This document shows, piece after piece, positions 1-7,716 of a DNA stretch of 64,000 bases. Origin of the DNA: Conexibacter stalactiti (GTDB lineage: Bacteria; Actinomycetota; Thermoleophilia; Solirubrobacterales; Solirubrobacteraceae); assembly GCF_035967765.1 (NCBI RefSeq), contig NZ_JAYWIT010000014.1; one strand, 5' to 3'. Each line of letters opens with the position of its first letter. Within the stretch, counting starts at the first letter, position 1. The position numbers were made by a program, and so were the translations under genes. The notes beneath the pieces are model-generated. The model made no database searches. It worked only from the letters and a program-made list of their open reading frames with translations, and was not told where the DNA came from.

Positions 1-2
1 GG

Positions 3-464
3 CTGCGCGGCGAGCTGGCGGCCGGCGCGGCCGCGCCCGTGACCGCCGCGGTCGCGCACGCGGCGGAGCTGGCGCGGCTGCCCGAGAGCCACCGGCGCGC
101 CAGCGACTGCCTGCGCCTGCTCGTCAACCTCGGCCGCGAGGGCACGACCGGCAGCGAGACGGAGCTGGCCCCGTACGCGCTGCTGCTGAGCGAGCAGGGC
201 CGCGCGCAGGTGCAGGGCTTCGTCGCCGGCGCGCTCGCGCCGCTGGTCGCCTGGGACGAGCGGCGCGGCACCGAGCTGGTGCGCACGCTGCTGACGTACT
301 TCGACTGCGGCCACAGCACGACCGCCGCCTCCGCCGCCCTGCACGTGCACCCCAACACGCTGCGCCAGCGGCTCGACAAGGCGACGACGCTGCTGCCGGG
401 CTGGAACGACCCCGCGCGCACGCTCGAACTGCACCTGGCGCTGCGGCTGCACCTGCTCCAGTGA
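3..464 (+). CDS. PucR-family transcriptional regulator, C-terminal fragment
   Basis: This is the 3' end of a gene that starts before the window; the frame is open from base 3. The last residues carry a helix-turn-helix of the PucR/CdaR C-terminal type: an ELVRTLLTYFDCG stretch followed by TTAASAALHVHPNTLRQRLDK, with the characteristic HPNTLRQRL recognition helix. In this family the domain binds DNA while N-terminal sensor domains (outside the window) detect purines, aromatics or other metabolites. No ligand can be assigned from the fragment. The stop is TGA at 462-464, and about 136 bases separate it from the glycosidase gene downstream, so the two need not be co-transcribed. Confidence 0.85.
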   Translation: MRGELAAGAAAPVTAAVAHAAELARLPESHRRASDCLRLLVNLGREGTTGSETELAPYALLLSEQGRAQVQGFVAGALAPLVAWDERRGTELVRTLLTYFDCGHSTTAASAALHVHPNTLRQRLDKATTLLPGWNDPARTLELHLALRLHLLQ

Positions 465-600
465 ACGCGCGGATCGCGCGGACGCCAACCCGCGTCTGAG
501 GACCGCCGATCGCGTTGCGCGCGTGGGGCACGAGGCGTAGCGTCGGCCGCCGCCGACCGCCATTCGCGCCGGCGATTCCGCCTGAGGAGGCGAGGCCACG

Positions 601-3306
601 ATGCCAGGAACGCTGGGACGGCTCGCTGCCGTCTTCGGAGCGACGGTCGCGCTGTTGCTCACCACCTTCGCCACCGCGCACGCGCAGTCGGGCGAGCCGT
701 GGAGGAACACGAGCCTCTCGCCGGACCGGCGCGCCGACCTCTTGTCCGACGCGATGACGCTGGAGCAGAAGCTGCGGCTGTTCGTCGCCAACCCGTCGCC
801 GCCGAGTCCCGAGCTGGGGATCCCGTCGCGCAAGGAGAAGGACGGCTGCTGCGGCATCAGCCTCAGAACCGACCTCGGCGTGCCGACGACCAGCCTGCCG
901 AAGGGCGTCGCGCTCGCCTCGACCTTCAGCGGCACGTTCGCGCGCCGCTTCGGCTTCCAGATCGGTCAGGAGTCGTGGCACACCGGCTTCGCCGGCTCGA
1001 CCGCGCCGACCGCCGACCTCGTGCGCAGCCCGCACTTCGGCCGCCAGGGCGAGTCGTTCGGCGAGGATCCGCTGCTCGGCGGGCGGCTGCCGGCCGGGGT
1101 CGTCAGAGGGGTGCAGCGTCAGCCCGGCGTCTACTCGCTGGCGAAGCACTACATCGGCAACTACCAGGAGACCGCGCGCAGCGTCGTCAACGAGGTGCTC
1201 GACGAGCGGACACTGCGCGAGCTGTACGGGCGGCAGTGGGAGATCATCGTCAAGCAGGGCGATCCCGGCGCGGCGATGTGCGCCTTCCAGCGCGTCAACG
1301 GCACGTACGCCTGCGCCAGCCGCCACCTGCTGACGGACGTCCTGAAGGTCGACTGGGAGTTCCCCGGCTGGGTCTCCTCCGACTTCAACGCCTGCCCGGA
1401 CTACGGCGCCTTCGAGCAGGGCGCCGACGTCTGCGCGCCCGACCTGGGCACGCTCGAAGGGCTGGCCGCGGCCGTCGCGGAGGGCACGATCTCGGCCGCG
1501 CGGCTGGACGACATGGTCCATCGCGTGCTGCGCACCTTCTTCGCACAGGGCGTCTACGACAACCCGCCGCCCGGCACGCTCGACACGCCTTCGCAGGACC
1601 TCCCGGCCGGCCAGGTGCCGGACCAGATCCTCGACCGCGGCGAGCGGCTCGCGCGCACGATCGCGCGCGAGGGCGCGGTGCTGCTGAAGAACGAGGGCGA
1701 CGCGCTCCCGCTGGCCGAGGCGGAGGAGTCGATCGCCGTGATCGGCCCGGACGCCGACTGGTACATCGACATGTTCGGCAGCCCGTTCGTGCCCAACCCG
1801 GCACGGCTGACGACGCTGCTGGAAGGGATCGAGGACCGCGCCGGCGGTGACGTCTCCTACACGCCGGGCGCCGACCCGACGCGCTACGGCGACACCTTCG
1901 GCGGCCCCGCGCCGGTTCCCTCCGGCGTGCTGAGACCGGCCGACGGCTCCGCCGAGCAGGGCCTGAACGCCAGCTGGTACATCGGCTTCCGCGGCGACGA
2001 TCCCCAGGGCGATCCCTTCCTGGCGCGCGTCGAGGACCAGGTCAACCTCCGCACCGGGACCGGCGGCCTGACAGCGTCGTTCGGCCTCAACCCGAGCCAG
2101 GCGCCGCTGTTGCCGCTGCCGCTGATCGTCAACCCGGTGACCGCGACATGGGAGGGCACGCTGACGCCGGCCCAGAGCGGCACGTACCAGCTCGGCATGC
2201 GGGCGATGGGCTCCTTCCGCGTCTTCGTCGACGGCCAGGAGCTGATCGCGCGCAACCAGGTCACGCTCGACAACTACCTCGCGCCGATCGAGCTGCAGGC
2301 GGGGGAGAGCTACGCGATCCGGATCGTCTACCGCACCGACGGGCCTTCGCAGTGCTGCGGTCCGCCGCGGCCGAACACGGCCGTGCGGTTCGCGTGGGTG
2401 CCGCCGAGCGCCGAGGCCTCGCCGCAGATCGAGGAGGCCGTCGAGGCGGCGCGCGATGCCGACGTCGCGGTTGTCGTCGCGAACACGTTCGAGGGCGAGG
2501 ACGCCGACCGCCACTCACTGCAGCTGCCGCAGGACCAGGACCGCCTGATCAGCGCGGTCGCGGAGGCCAACCCGAACACGGTCGTGGTGCTGCTCAACGG
2601 CGGACCGGTGACGATGCCGTGGCTCGACGACGTGCCGGCCGTGCTGGAGGCGTGGTTCCCGGGCGAGGCGCAGGGCAGAGCGGTCGCCGACCTGCTGTTC
2701 GGCGACGTCAGCCCGTCGGGCAAGCTGCCTGTCACCTTCCCGGCGACCGAGGACCAGCCGGAGCAGCTCGGGATCGAGAACCCGTCGCTGCAGTTCGGCA
2801 ACGAGGATCCGACGACGGTCTTCGACGAGGGCATCTTCATCGGTTACCGCGGCTACGACGAGCGCGGCCTCACGCCGCTGTTCCCGTTCGGGCATGGACT
2901 GTCGTACACGGAGTTCGGCTACAGCCGGCTGCAGGTCAGCAATCCGCGGCTGGCGACGAGAAGCCGCGCCGGGCGCGACGGGCGCGTGCGCGTGCTCGTG
3001 CGCAACGAGGGCGAGCGCACCGGCACCGAGATCGTGCAGGTCTACCACGGCGAGCTGCCGGCCCAGGTCGACACGCCGCCGCGGCAGCTGCTCGGCTGGG
3101 CGCGTGTGACGCTGCGGCCGGGCCAGCAGCGCTGGGCGACGATCCCGGTGCGGCTCGGGACCGCCGACCACCTGCTCAGCTACTGGAGAACGACCGCCGC
3201 CCCGCCGCGGTTCGGCGCCTGGGTGACGCCGAGCGGGAGCGTGCCGATCTACGTCGGCGCCTCCTCGCGCGACATCCGGCAGCAGGGGACGATGACGGTC
3301 AGATGA
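601..3306 (+). CDS. Exported glycoside hydrolase family 3 protein with PA14 domain (beta-glucosidase-like)
   Basis: A 901-residue secreted GH3 enzyme expected to release terminal beta-linked glucose, xylose or similar sugars. Residues 1-29 form a signal peptide (positive start, hydrophobic core, ATAHAQ cleavage region). The N-terminal barrel shows the GH3 landmarks FGRQGESFGEDP (about 147-157), AKHYIGNY (181-188) and WVSSDFNA, whose Asp261 is the expected nucleophile. A PA14-like beta insert follows at about 450-610 (GTYQLGMRAMGSFRVFVDG), then the second alpha/beta domain and a C-terminal fibronectin-III-like domain. PA14 inserts in GH3 enzymes often shape sugar specificity. The ATG is preceded by GAGGAGGCGAGG, a good ribosome binding site. 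Exact substrate is unknown. AGA arginine codons are frequent here compared with cytoplasmic genes nearby. Confidence 0.93.
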   Translation: MPGTLGRLAAVFGATVALLLTTFATAHAQSGEPWRNTSLSPDRRADLLSDAMTLEQKLRLFVANPSPPSPELGIPSRKEKDGCCGISLRTDLGVPTTSLPKGVALASTFSGTFARRFGFQIGQESWHTGFAGSTAPTADLVRSPHFGRQGESFGEDPLLGGRLPAGVVRGVQRQPGVYSLAKHYIGNYQETARSVVNEVLDERTLRELYGRQWEIIVKQGDPGAAMCAFQRVNGTYACASRHLLTDVLKVDWEFPGWVSSDFNACPDYGAFEQGADVCAPDLGTLEGLAAAVAEGTISAARLDDMVHRVLRTFFAQGVYDNPPPGTLDTPSQDLPAGQVPDQILDRGERLARTIAREGAVLLKNEGDALPLAEAEESIAVIGPDADWYIDMFGSPFVPNPARLTTLLEGIEDRAGGDVSYTPGADPTRYGDTFGGPAPVPSGVLRPADGSAEQGLNASWYIGFRGDDPQGDPFLARVEDQVNLRTGTGGLTASFGLNPSQAPLLPLPLIVNPVTATWEGTLTPAQSGTYQLGMRAMGSFRVFVDGQELIARNQVTLDNYLAPIELQAGESYAIRIVYRTDGPSQCCGPPRPNTAVRFAWVPPSAEASPQIEEAVEAARDADVAVVVANTFEGEDADRHSLQLPQDQDRLISAVAEANPNTVVVLLNGGPVTMPWLDDVPAVLEAWFPGEAQGRAVADLLFGDVSPSGKLPVTFPATEDQPEQLGIENPSLQFGNEDPTTVFDEGIFIGYRGYDERGLTPLFPFGHGLSYTEFGYSRLQVSNPRLATRSRAGRDGRVRVLVRNEGERTGTEIVQVYHGELPAQVDTPPRQLLGWARVTLRPGQQRWATIPVRLGTADHLLSYWRTTAAPPRFGAWVTPSGSVPIYVGASSRDIRQQGTMTVR

Positions 3307-3316
3307 CGGGGGACAG

Positions 3317-3347
3317 CGGAGCCGCGCGCACTCAGCGCGCGGCTCCG
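3317..3347 (+). terminator. Hairpin terminator after the GH3 gene
   Basis: A perfect 13-bp stem (left arm 3317-3329, right arm 3335-3347) closes a 5-base loop ACTCA, 10 bases after the GH3 stop codon. There is no T-run, as is usual in very GC-rich genomes. Confidence 0.7.
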
Positions 3348-3374
3348 CGCATCACGCGTACGGCAATCGCGCGC

Positions 3375-3397
3375 GGACGTTGAAGGAGTCAACGTCC
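3375..3397. repeat. Perfect inverted repeat GGACGTTGA-N5-TCAACGTCC
   Basis: Two 9-base arms (3375-3383 and 3389-3397) flank AGGAG. It could be an operator or an RNA hairpin exposing a Shine-Dalgarno-like loop. No gene follows directly. Confidence 0.5.
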
Positions 3398-3452
3398 TTG
3401 GCGCCGGGCTCTGCGTTTCGGCTGGCGACGTGGGAAGTCACGCTCCAATTCC

Positions 3453-3476
3453 GCCCGCTCGCGGTCGCGAGCGGGC
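3453..3476. terminator. Strong GC hairpin, possible terminator of an unrecognised transcript
   Basis: Eleven-base arms (3453-3463 and 3466-3476, GCCCGCTCGCG and its complement) form a near-perfect hairpin followed by TTCTC. No coding sequence ends just upstream, so it may terminate an unannotated small RNA on the plus strand or belong to a longer structured element. Confidence 0.4.
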
Positions 3477-3880
3477 TTCTCACGACAGACACGAAACGCG
3501 TAGCTCATGGCAGCCATCAGCGCAACAGGCGTGGCAGAGACGTACGGGTCCGGGCACGGGCCGGCGCCGCCGTGGTGGCGCTGTAGGACATAGAGCCCCC
3601 TGGTTGGGTTCAGGCGCCGGAATGGAGCTGGGGGTGCGATCACGCTTGAGGTGACGCGACCGACCGCGGCTACTTTCGCGGCTTGATGGCAGATAAGGGC
3701 CCGCCGGAGCGCGCTCCGCACGAGCATCTCGCGCAGTGATCCCAGTGCGAGCACACCCGGATCATTCGCACCAGTAGGTGGGGTTTCGATGAACGGACAA
3801 TGCTCGTCCCCACTTCAAGCGCCCGCGAGCTTCGGGCCGTCATTGCCGGTCTGGCATCAACAACGCGCCGGCCATCATCC

Positions 3881-4183
3881 TCATCTGCGGTCCTCGACGT
3901 AGACGAGACGGCCGTCGGCGAGGCGGTAGACCTCTCCGACCGCTCTGCCGCGGCCGCTGGCCGGCGGCGCGCTGGCGGGGCTGGGGAGGTCTCTCTGCTG
4001 CTGGGCGGCGCGCTGCGGTCTGCCGATCGCGGCTCTTCTCTGCGTCGAGGTGAGGCCGAGGCCGGCGATCAGGAAGGCGACGGCGAGCACGATGCCGACG
4101 TCGAAGAGGTTCACGAGGCCGTCGAGCGGGTCGCCGGCGGCGTCGTCGAGGTTGCCGTGGCGGCCGAGCCCGATCCGGCTCAT
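3881..4183 (-). CDS. DUF2149-family small membrane protein (ExbD-like partner position)
   Basis: A 100-residue protein with one transmembrane segment (VNLFDVGIVLAVAFLIAGLG, about residues 24-43) and a polar C-terminus, matching the DUF2149 pattern in which an Asp lies at the start of the membrane helix (DVGIVLAVAF). Its ATG overlaps the stop of the MotA/ExbB-like gene upstream (ATGA), so translation is coupled. The size, single helix and membrane-edge acidic residue resemble ExbD/TolR/MotB partners of proton channels; that functional analogy is an inference. It is the last gene of the riboswitch-led operon. A longer in-frame reading upstream of the ATG exists but would overlap the channel gene and has no ribosome binding site. 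Confidence 0.72.
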   Translation of the reverse strand: MSRIGLGRHGNLDDAAGDPLDGLVNLFDVGIVLAVAFLIAGLGLTSTQRRAAIGRPQRAAQQQRDLPSPASAPPASGRGRAVGEVYRLADGRLVYVEDRR

Positions 4184-4815
4184 GCGACGGCCTCGGCCGC
4201 GCGTTCGAGCGCGGTCAGGTCCTCGGTGTACATGCGCGTGCGCGTGAGCGTCAGCGCGAACGCGACGGTGCCGACGAGCAGGCCGACGACGGTTGCGGCG
4301 AAGGCGATCCGCAGATCGCTCGCAAGCTGGCCGATGTCGCCGTCGGAGAGCGCTTCGAGGCCCGGCGCGAGCGGGATCAGCGTCCCCATCAGGCCGATCG
4401 CCGGACCGGCGCGCACGAGCATGCGCGTGCGGTCGAGCCGCTTCTGCACCGCCAGCTCGAAGTCGGCGAGCGCGTGCTCGGCCGCCTGCGGTCGCGCGGC
4501 GCTGACGGCCGCCGCGAGCTGCGTGACCGCCGTCGCGGCGAACGACGACGGCGCGTGGGTCGCCAGCTGCGCCGCCTCGCCGGGGCTGGCGACGGCGCGT
4601 GCGGCGAGCGCCCGCAGCGGCCACCGCCGGCGGCGGCCGCGACGCTGCGATGCCTCCATCGCGAACCGCCCGCACTCCAGCGCGCACGCCAGCAGCGCGG
4701 CCAGCGCGAGCAGCAGCACCGGGATCGCGAGCACCGAGACGAGCTGCGCGAGCGCATCGCCGATGCGGTCGTGCAGCGAGACGGCGAAGGGGAGAGTCAT
4801 CGGGGTTCGCTCCAT
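4180..4815 (-). CDS. MotA/TolQ/ExbB-family proton-channel protein
   Basis: A 211-residue membrane protein. An N-terminal membrane helix (about 22-46, LVSVLAIPVLLLALAALLAC) is followed by a cytoplasmic region and two C-terminal helices. The region around RAGPAIGLMGTLIPLAPGLEAL and the final helix IAFAATVVGLLVGTVAFALT match the conserved ExbB/TolQ channel helices (the GLMGTLIPL and ATVVGLLVG stretches). In characterised systems such channels form a pentamer with ExbD/MotB-like proteins and use proton flow to do mechanical work on a surface receptor. The gene lies 22 bases after the toroid-protein gene and overlaps the DUF2149 gene by 4 bases, which argues for one complex. The start METERT-like ATG at 4815 is followed by a plausible second ATG five codons in. 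Confidence 0.83.
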   Translation of the reverse strand: MERTPMTLPFAVSLHDRIGDALAQLVSVLAIPVLLLALAALLACALECGRFAMEASQRRGRRRRWPLRALAARAVASPGEAAQLATHAPSSFAATAVTQLAAAVSAARPQAAEHALADFELAVQKRLDRTRMLVRAGPAIGLMGTLIPLAPGLEALSDGDIGQLASDLRIAFAATVVGLLVGTVAFALTLTRTRMYTEDLTALERAAEAVA

Positions 4816-4837
4816 CGGTCGGGTCGTCGCATCGGAG

Positions 4838-6508
4838 TCATGTGGTGAGCCGCCGCTCCCACAGGCCGCCGCCGGCGGCGGCCATCAGCAGGGCTGTCGC
4901 GATCGCAAGGGCGAGCTGCGGGCCGGTGTCGCCGCCGCGCTCGGCGCCGCGCAGCCCGTAGGCCCCGGCGAGCGCGCCGCCGTCCGCGCCGGCCGCGGTG
5001 CCGCCGCCGACGACGAGGCCGGTCACCCGCTCACCGCCGTCGCTGTCGCCGTGCTGCGACGCGTCGCGGCCGTCGCCGGGGCCGGGGGCAGCGCCGGGTT
5101 CATCGGCGCTCTCCGGCGCGGGCGCGGCGTCCGGCTCATCCGGCTCGTCCGCCACCCCCGGATCGCTGTCGGCGGCGTCGCGGTCCTGCTGCGCCTGGGT
5201 GCGCTCGCGGCCGCGTCTGGGCGTCGCGCGGGTCACGCGCGTCTGCCGCACGCCGCCGATCGTCGCGCCCTTGCTGTCCGGCCGCGGGCGGCTGAAGTTC
5301 GGCGCGCCCTCGCCGCCGCCGCCCGCCAGCACGCCGCCGCCGGGCGCGCGCTCGTCGCCGCCGCTGCCGCCGCCGGTCCCGCCGGCCGGTCTCTCGGGCG
5401 AGGGCGCGTTGCGCGGGTCGGGCGACCTGCCGCTCGGGGGGATCGCGGCGATCGGCAGGTAGCGGCCGCTGTATGCCGGCAGCGAGTACGACGTCATCCA
5501 CATCGGGCTGGCGTCGTTGTCGGCCTTCCAGGCGATGTGGCCGTCGTCGCGCTGCAGCGAGGCGAGGAAGTCGAGCATGCTGCGGCCGGATCTGACCCAC
5601 GCGCGAGGGTCTTCGCCGACCGCCCACAGCCCTTGGGCGACCCACGCGGTCGAGCCGGAGTTGCCGGTCTGCTCGCGCAGCAGCAGCGGGAAGCCGCCGT
5701 CATCGCGCTGCAGCGTGCGCAGCCACGCGAGCGCTCTGTCGACCGCCGCGCGCGAGGGCCCGTGCTCGGTGCCCGCACCCGCGCCGACCCGGCCGGCCGC
5801 GCGCAGCGCCTGCAGCGCCGCGCCGGTCATGTCCGTGCTCTCGTTCGTGTGCGCGGCGACGTCGGACCAGCTGCCGCTGTCGTTCTGCGCGGTCAGCAGC
5901 CAGTCGGCCGCGCGGCCGATCGCCGCCTCGACGGCCGGCTCTCTGACGAGCGAGAGCGAGAGGATCGCGAAGACCGTCGTGTTGACGGGGGAGTCGGCGC
6001 CGGCGCTGCCGAAGGTGCGCGAGAAGGCGCCGCTGTCCCGCTGCTGGCGCAGGATGCCCGCGACGAGGTCGACGCCGCCGAAGGCGCGCGGGTCGGTGCC
6101 GGCGGCGTTGACGACCAGCAGCGTGCGCTCGAGGTCGGTCGTGTTCGCGAGCTGGCCGGCGGCGGCCTCGATGCAGTCGAAGACCGAGCGGTAGCCGTCG
6201 GGGCGGAACTGCTCGCGCGGGTTGACCCCGGCAGCCGCGAGCGCCAGCGCCGTCCACGGGCTGGCCGTGACCGGGTCGGCCTCGCCGCCTGGAACCATCG
6301 GGAAGCAGCCGTCTCTGCGCTGGTGCTGCTGCATGTAGGCGACCGTGCCGTCGAGCACCCGGTCGCCCGACTGCGCCGGGGCGGGACCGCTCGCGAGCAG
6401 CGACAGCGCCGCGACCGTCGCGGCCAGCAGCACGAGCAGCAAGACGAGCGCCGACGGGCGTCGCGGGGCGGCACGCGCCCGCTGCGGGACCTGCGGATGA
6501 GGCGGCAC
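4838..6508 (-). CDS. Exported, membrane-anchored prenyltransferase/squalene-oxidase-repeat (alpha/alpha toroid) protein
   Basis: A 556-residue surface protein. Residues 19-46 are a signal sequence (ALVLLLVLLAATVAALSLL). About 50-360 hold at least four to five toroid repeats with the typical turn D(S/G)G(S/G)(F/W): RDGCFPMV, DSGAFSRT, DSGSWSDV, DDGGFPLL, DDGHIAWK. A long Pro/Gly/Asp-rich linker (about 375-520) leads to a C-terminal transmembrane helix (QLALAIATALLMAAAGGGLW). Catalytic DxDD-type motifs of terpene cyclases are absent, so a binding rather than a cyclase role is likely. The same alpha/alpha-toroid fold is used by the animal cobalamin carriers intrinsic factor and transcobalamin. 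With a cobalamin riboswitch upstream, I infer corrinoid capture at the cell surface. Start is GTG at 6508, with GAGGAG 13 bases upstream. Confidence 0.82.
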   Translation of the reverse strand: MPPHPQVPQRARAAPRRPSALVLLLVLLAATVAALSLLASGPAPAQSGDRVLDGTVAYMQQHQRRDGCFPMVPGGEADPVTASPWTALALAAAGVNPREQFRPDGYRSVFDCIEAAAGQLANTTDLERTLLVVNAAGTDPRAFGGVDLVAGILRQQRDSGAFSRTFGSAGADSPVNTTVFAILSLSLVREPAVEAAIGRAADWLLTAQNDSGSWSDVAAHTNESTDMTGAALQALRAAGRVGAGAGTEHGPSRAAVDRALAWLRTLQRDDGGFPLLLREQTGNSGSTAWVAQGLWAVGEDPRAWVRSGRSMLDFLASLQRDDGHIAWKADNDASPMWMTSYSLPAYSGRYLPIAAIPPSGRSPDPRNAPSPERPAGGTGGGSGGDERAPGGGVLAGGGGEGAPNFSRPRPDSKGATIGGVRQTRVTRATPRRGRERTQAQQDRDAADSDPGVADEPDEPDAAPAPESADEPGAAPGPGDGRDASQHGDSDGGERVTGLVVGGGTAAGADGGALAGAYGLRGAERGGDTGPQLALAIATALLMAAAGGGLWERRLTT

Positions 6509-6550
6509 GACTCGGTTCCTGCTCCTCTGCTCCGAACGGCCCGTTGCGCG

Positions 6551-6579
6551 AGGCCGCGTTGGCGGAACCCGCGCGGCCT
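6551..6579 (-). promoter_or_regulatory. Candidate riboswitch expression-platform hairpin
   Basis: Between the B12 box and the GTG start lies AGGCCGCG...CGCGGCCT with perfect 8-bp arms (6551-6558 and 6572-6579). Such a hairpin could terminate transcription or compete with the aptamer. No T-run follows, so the mechanism is not determined by sequence alone. Confidence 0.45.
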
Positions 6580-6594
6580 ATGGGCAGCGTGGGC

Positions 6595-6765
6595 CGAGTC
6601 GACAGGTTTTCGGGCTTGGATGCCTGCGGCGGCTCGCCTTCCCGGAGCATCGCTCCAGTGGCATGTCGAACCGTCGCCTCGCATCCCCACCGCTGCGCGC
6701 CAGCTCCGGATTCAGACCGGATTCCCTGACCCTTGTGCTTCGGGTGCGATCGACTCGCGGGCGGA
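6595..6765 (-). promoter_or_regulatory. Cobalamin (B12/adenosylcobalamin-class) riboswitch
   Basis: Read on the minus strand, the leader contains the conserved cobalamin aptamer blocks in order: AGGGTCAGGGAATCCGGT, AATCCGGAGCTGGCGCGCAG, CGGTGGGGATG, GCCACTGG, CCGGGAAGGC, and the B12 box AAGCCCGAAAACCTG (minus strand of 6602-6616). Spacing and order match the family. It lies about 90 bases before the start of the toroid-protein gene and points into that operon, so corrinoid should repress the operon. The exact 5' limit is approximate. Confidence 0.9.
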
Positions 6766-6803
6766 ACCCTACACCGGCCCGCCCGCGACCCGCGCCAGAG
6801 CGG

Positions 6804-7646
6804 CTAGGCCCGCGCCCCGATCGTCCAGCAGGCGGCGGTGAAGCGGACCGTGTCGCCGTCGACGTATGGGTCGAAGGCAGGGCGGACCGACTCGACGACC
6901 CGCGCGCGGGTCTGTTCGTCCTGCTCCTTCAGCGCGATGCCGACGGGGCCGAGCCGGGTCACGTAGGGGACGAGCTGCGATGCCGGCATCGTGAGCGTGA
7001 CGTCGAGCGGCTGGAGGTCGATCGCGCTCCAACCGCCGTCGGCGAGGATCCCGCGGACGCGGTCGGGGTCGGCGAACCCGAACTGGCCCGGCGCATCCGG
7101 CTCGCTCACCGGCAGGTCCGGCAGCAGCGGCGCGGCGGCTCGCGCGGCGGTCGTCATGAAGGGGTTCTCGGCCGGGCCGCGCCAGGCGATGAAACGCAGC
7201 TCGGCGCCGTCAGCCGCCGCGCGCCGCAGGTTCGCGAACGCCGCGACCGGGTCAGCGAAGAACATCACGCCGAAACGGGAGATCAGCAGGTCGAAGCTCG
7301 CCGGCTCGAACGGATGGGTCTGGGCGTCCCCGAGCACGAAGCGCGCCGAGAGGCCCGCTGCCTCGGCCCGCTCTCTGGCGGCGGCGAGCATCGGAGCGGA
7401 GATGTCGATGCCAGTGCAGCTGCCGCGCGGCCCGAGCCGTCGCACCGCCGCGAGCGTCGTGGCGCCGGTTCCGCAGCCGACGTCGAGCACGCGGCTCTCC
7501 GGCCGCGCCGCGACCACATCCGCCAGCAGCTCCTCGAACGGCTGGAAGAGGCCGTCGAGCTGCTCCCGCGCGTCCACCCAGACGCATCCTGAGCGACCGT
7601 TCCACAGCGCCGCGTGCTCGTCCTCGGTCTGTCGCGTCTCGTTCAT
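6804..7646 (-). CDS. Class I SAM-dependent methyltransferase
   Basis: A 280-residue protein of the UbiE/SmtA-type methyltransferase fold. Motif I VLDVGCGTGATTL lies at about residues 53-65, followed by the acidic GIDIS strand and a FDLLISRFGVMFF motif IV region typical of small-molecule C- or O-methyltransferases. The substrate cannot be deduced. It is transcribed away from the MerR regulator gene with 70 bases between the two starts, and the palindrome in that gap lies between a TTGACC -35-like box and the expected -10 position. The methyltransferase is therefore the likely target of that regulator. Confidence 0.85.
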   Translation of the reverse strand: MNETRQTEDEHAALWNGRSGCVWVDAREQLDGLFQPFEELLADVVAARPESRVLDVGCGTGATTLAAVRRLGPRGSCTGIDISAPMLAAARERAEAAGLSARFVLGDAQTHPFEPASFDLLISRFGVMFFADPVAAFANLRRAAADGAELRFIAWRGPAENPFMTTAARAAAPLLPDLPVSEPDAPGQFGFADPDRVRGILADGGWSAIDLQPLDVTLTMPASQLVPYVTRLGPVGIALKEQDEQTRARVVESVRPAFDPYVDGDTVRFTAACWTIGARA

Positions 7647-7691
7647 CGTCGTCGTCTCGCTTTCCTCGGGGCGGTACGGCTACAGTGCCAG

Positions 7692-7707
7692 CTCAAGTCG
7701 ACTTGAG
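7692..7707. promoter_or_regulatory. Palindromic MerR/SoxR-type operator
   Basis: CTCAAGTCGACTTGAG is a perfect 16-base palindrome in the divergent gap between the methyltransferase and the MerR gene. On the minus strand it directly follows TTGACC (7707-7712) and would fill the roughly 19-base spacer that MerR-family activators distort. It strongly resembles SoxR boxes of the form CCTCAAGTTNACTTGAGG. Confidence 0.65.
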
Positions 7708-7716
7708 GTCAAGCGG

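Larger units (their letters stand above)
3348..3880. other. Intergenic region without a convincing gene
   Basis: About 530 bases lie between the GH3 terminator and the stop of the DUF2149 gene. Short open frames on both strands show no protein family, no ribosome binding site and no codon bias like the neighbours. The region is less GC-rich than its surroundings and holds two strong inverted repeats listed separately. No tRNA cloverleaf or known structured RNA was recognised; a small RNA ending at the 3453-3476 hairpin is possible. Confidence 0.6.

Noticed and set aside
124..2514. 796-codon minus-strand open frame opposite the GH3 gene
   Set aside because: Arg/Ala/Gly-rich shadow frame caused by high GC; no domain, and the plus-strand frame has a complete GH3 protein with signal peptide.
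3389..3754. 121-codon minus-strand frame in the intergenic region
   Set aside because: No ribosome binding site, no family, and it runs across two strong hairpins.
3800..6841. 1013-codon plus-strand frame
   Set aside because: Covers the toroid, channel and DUF2149 genes and the riboswitch in antisense; low-complexity composition and no family.
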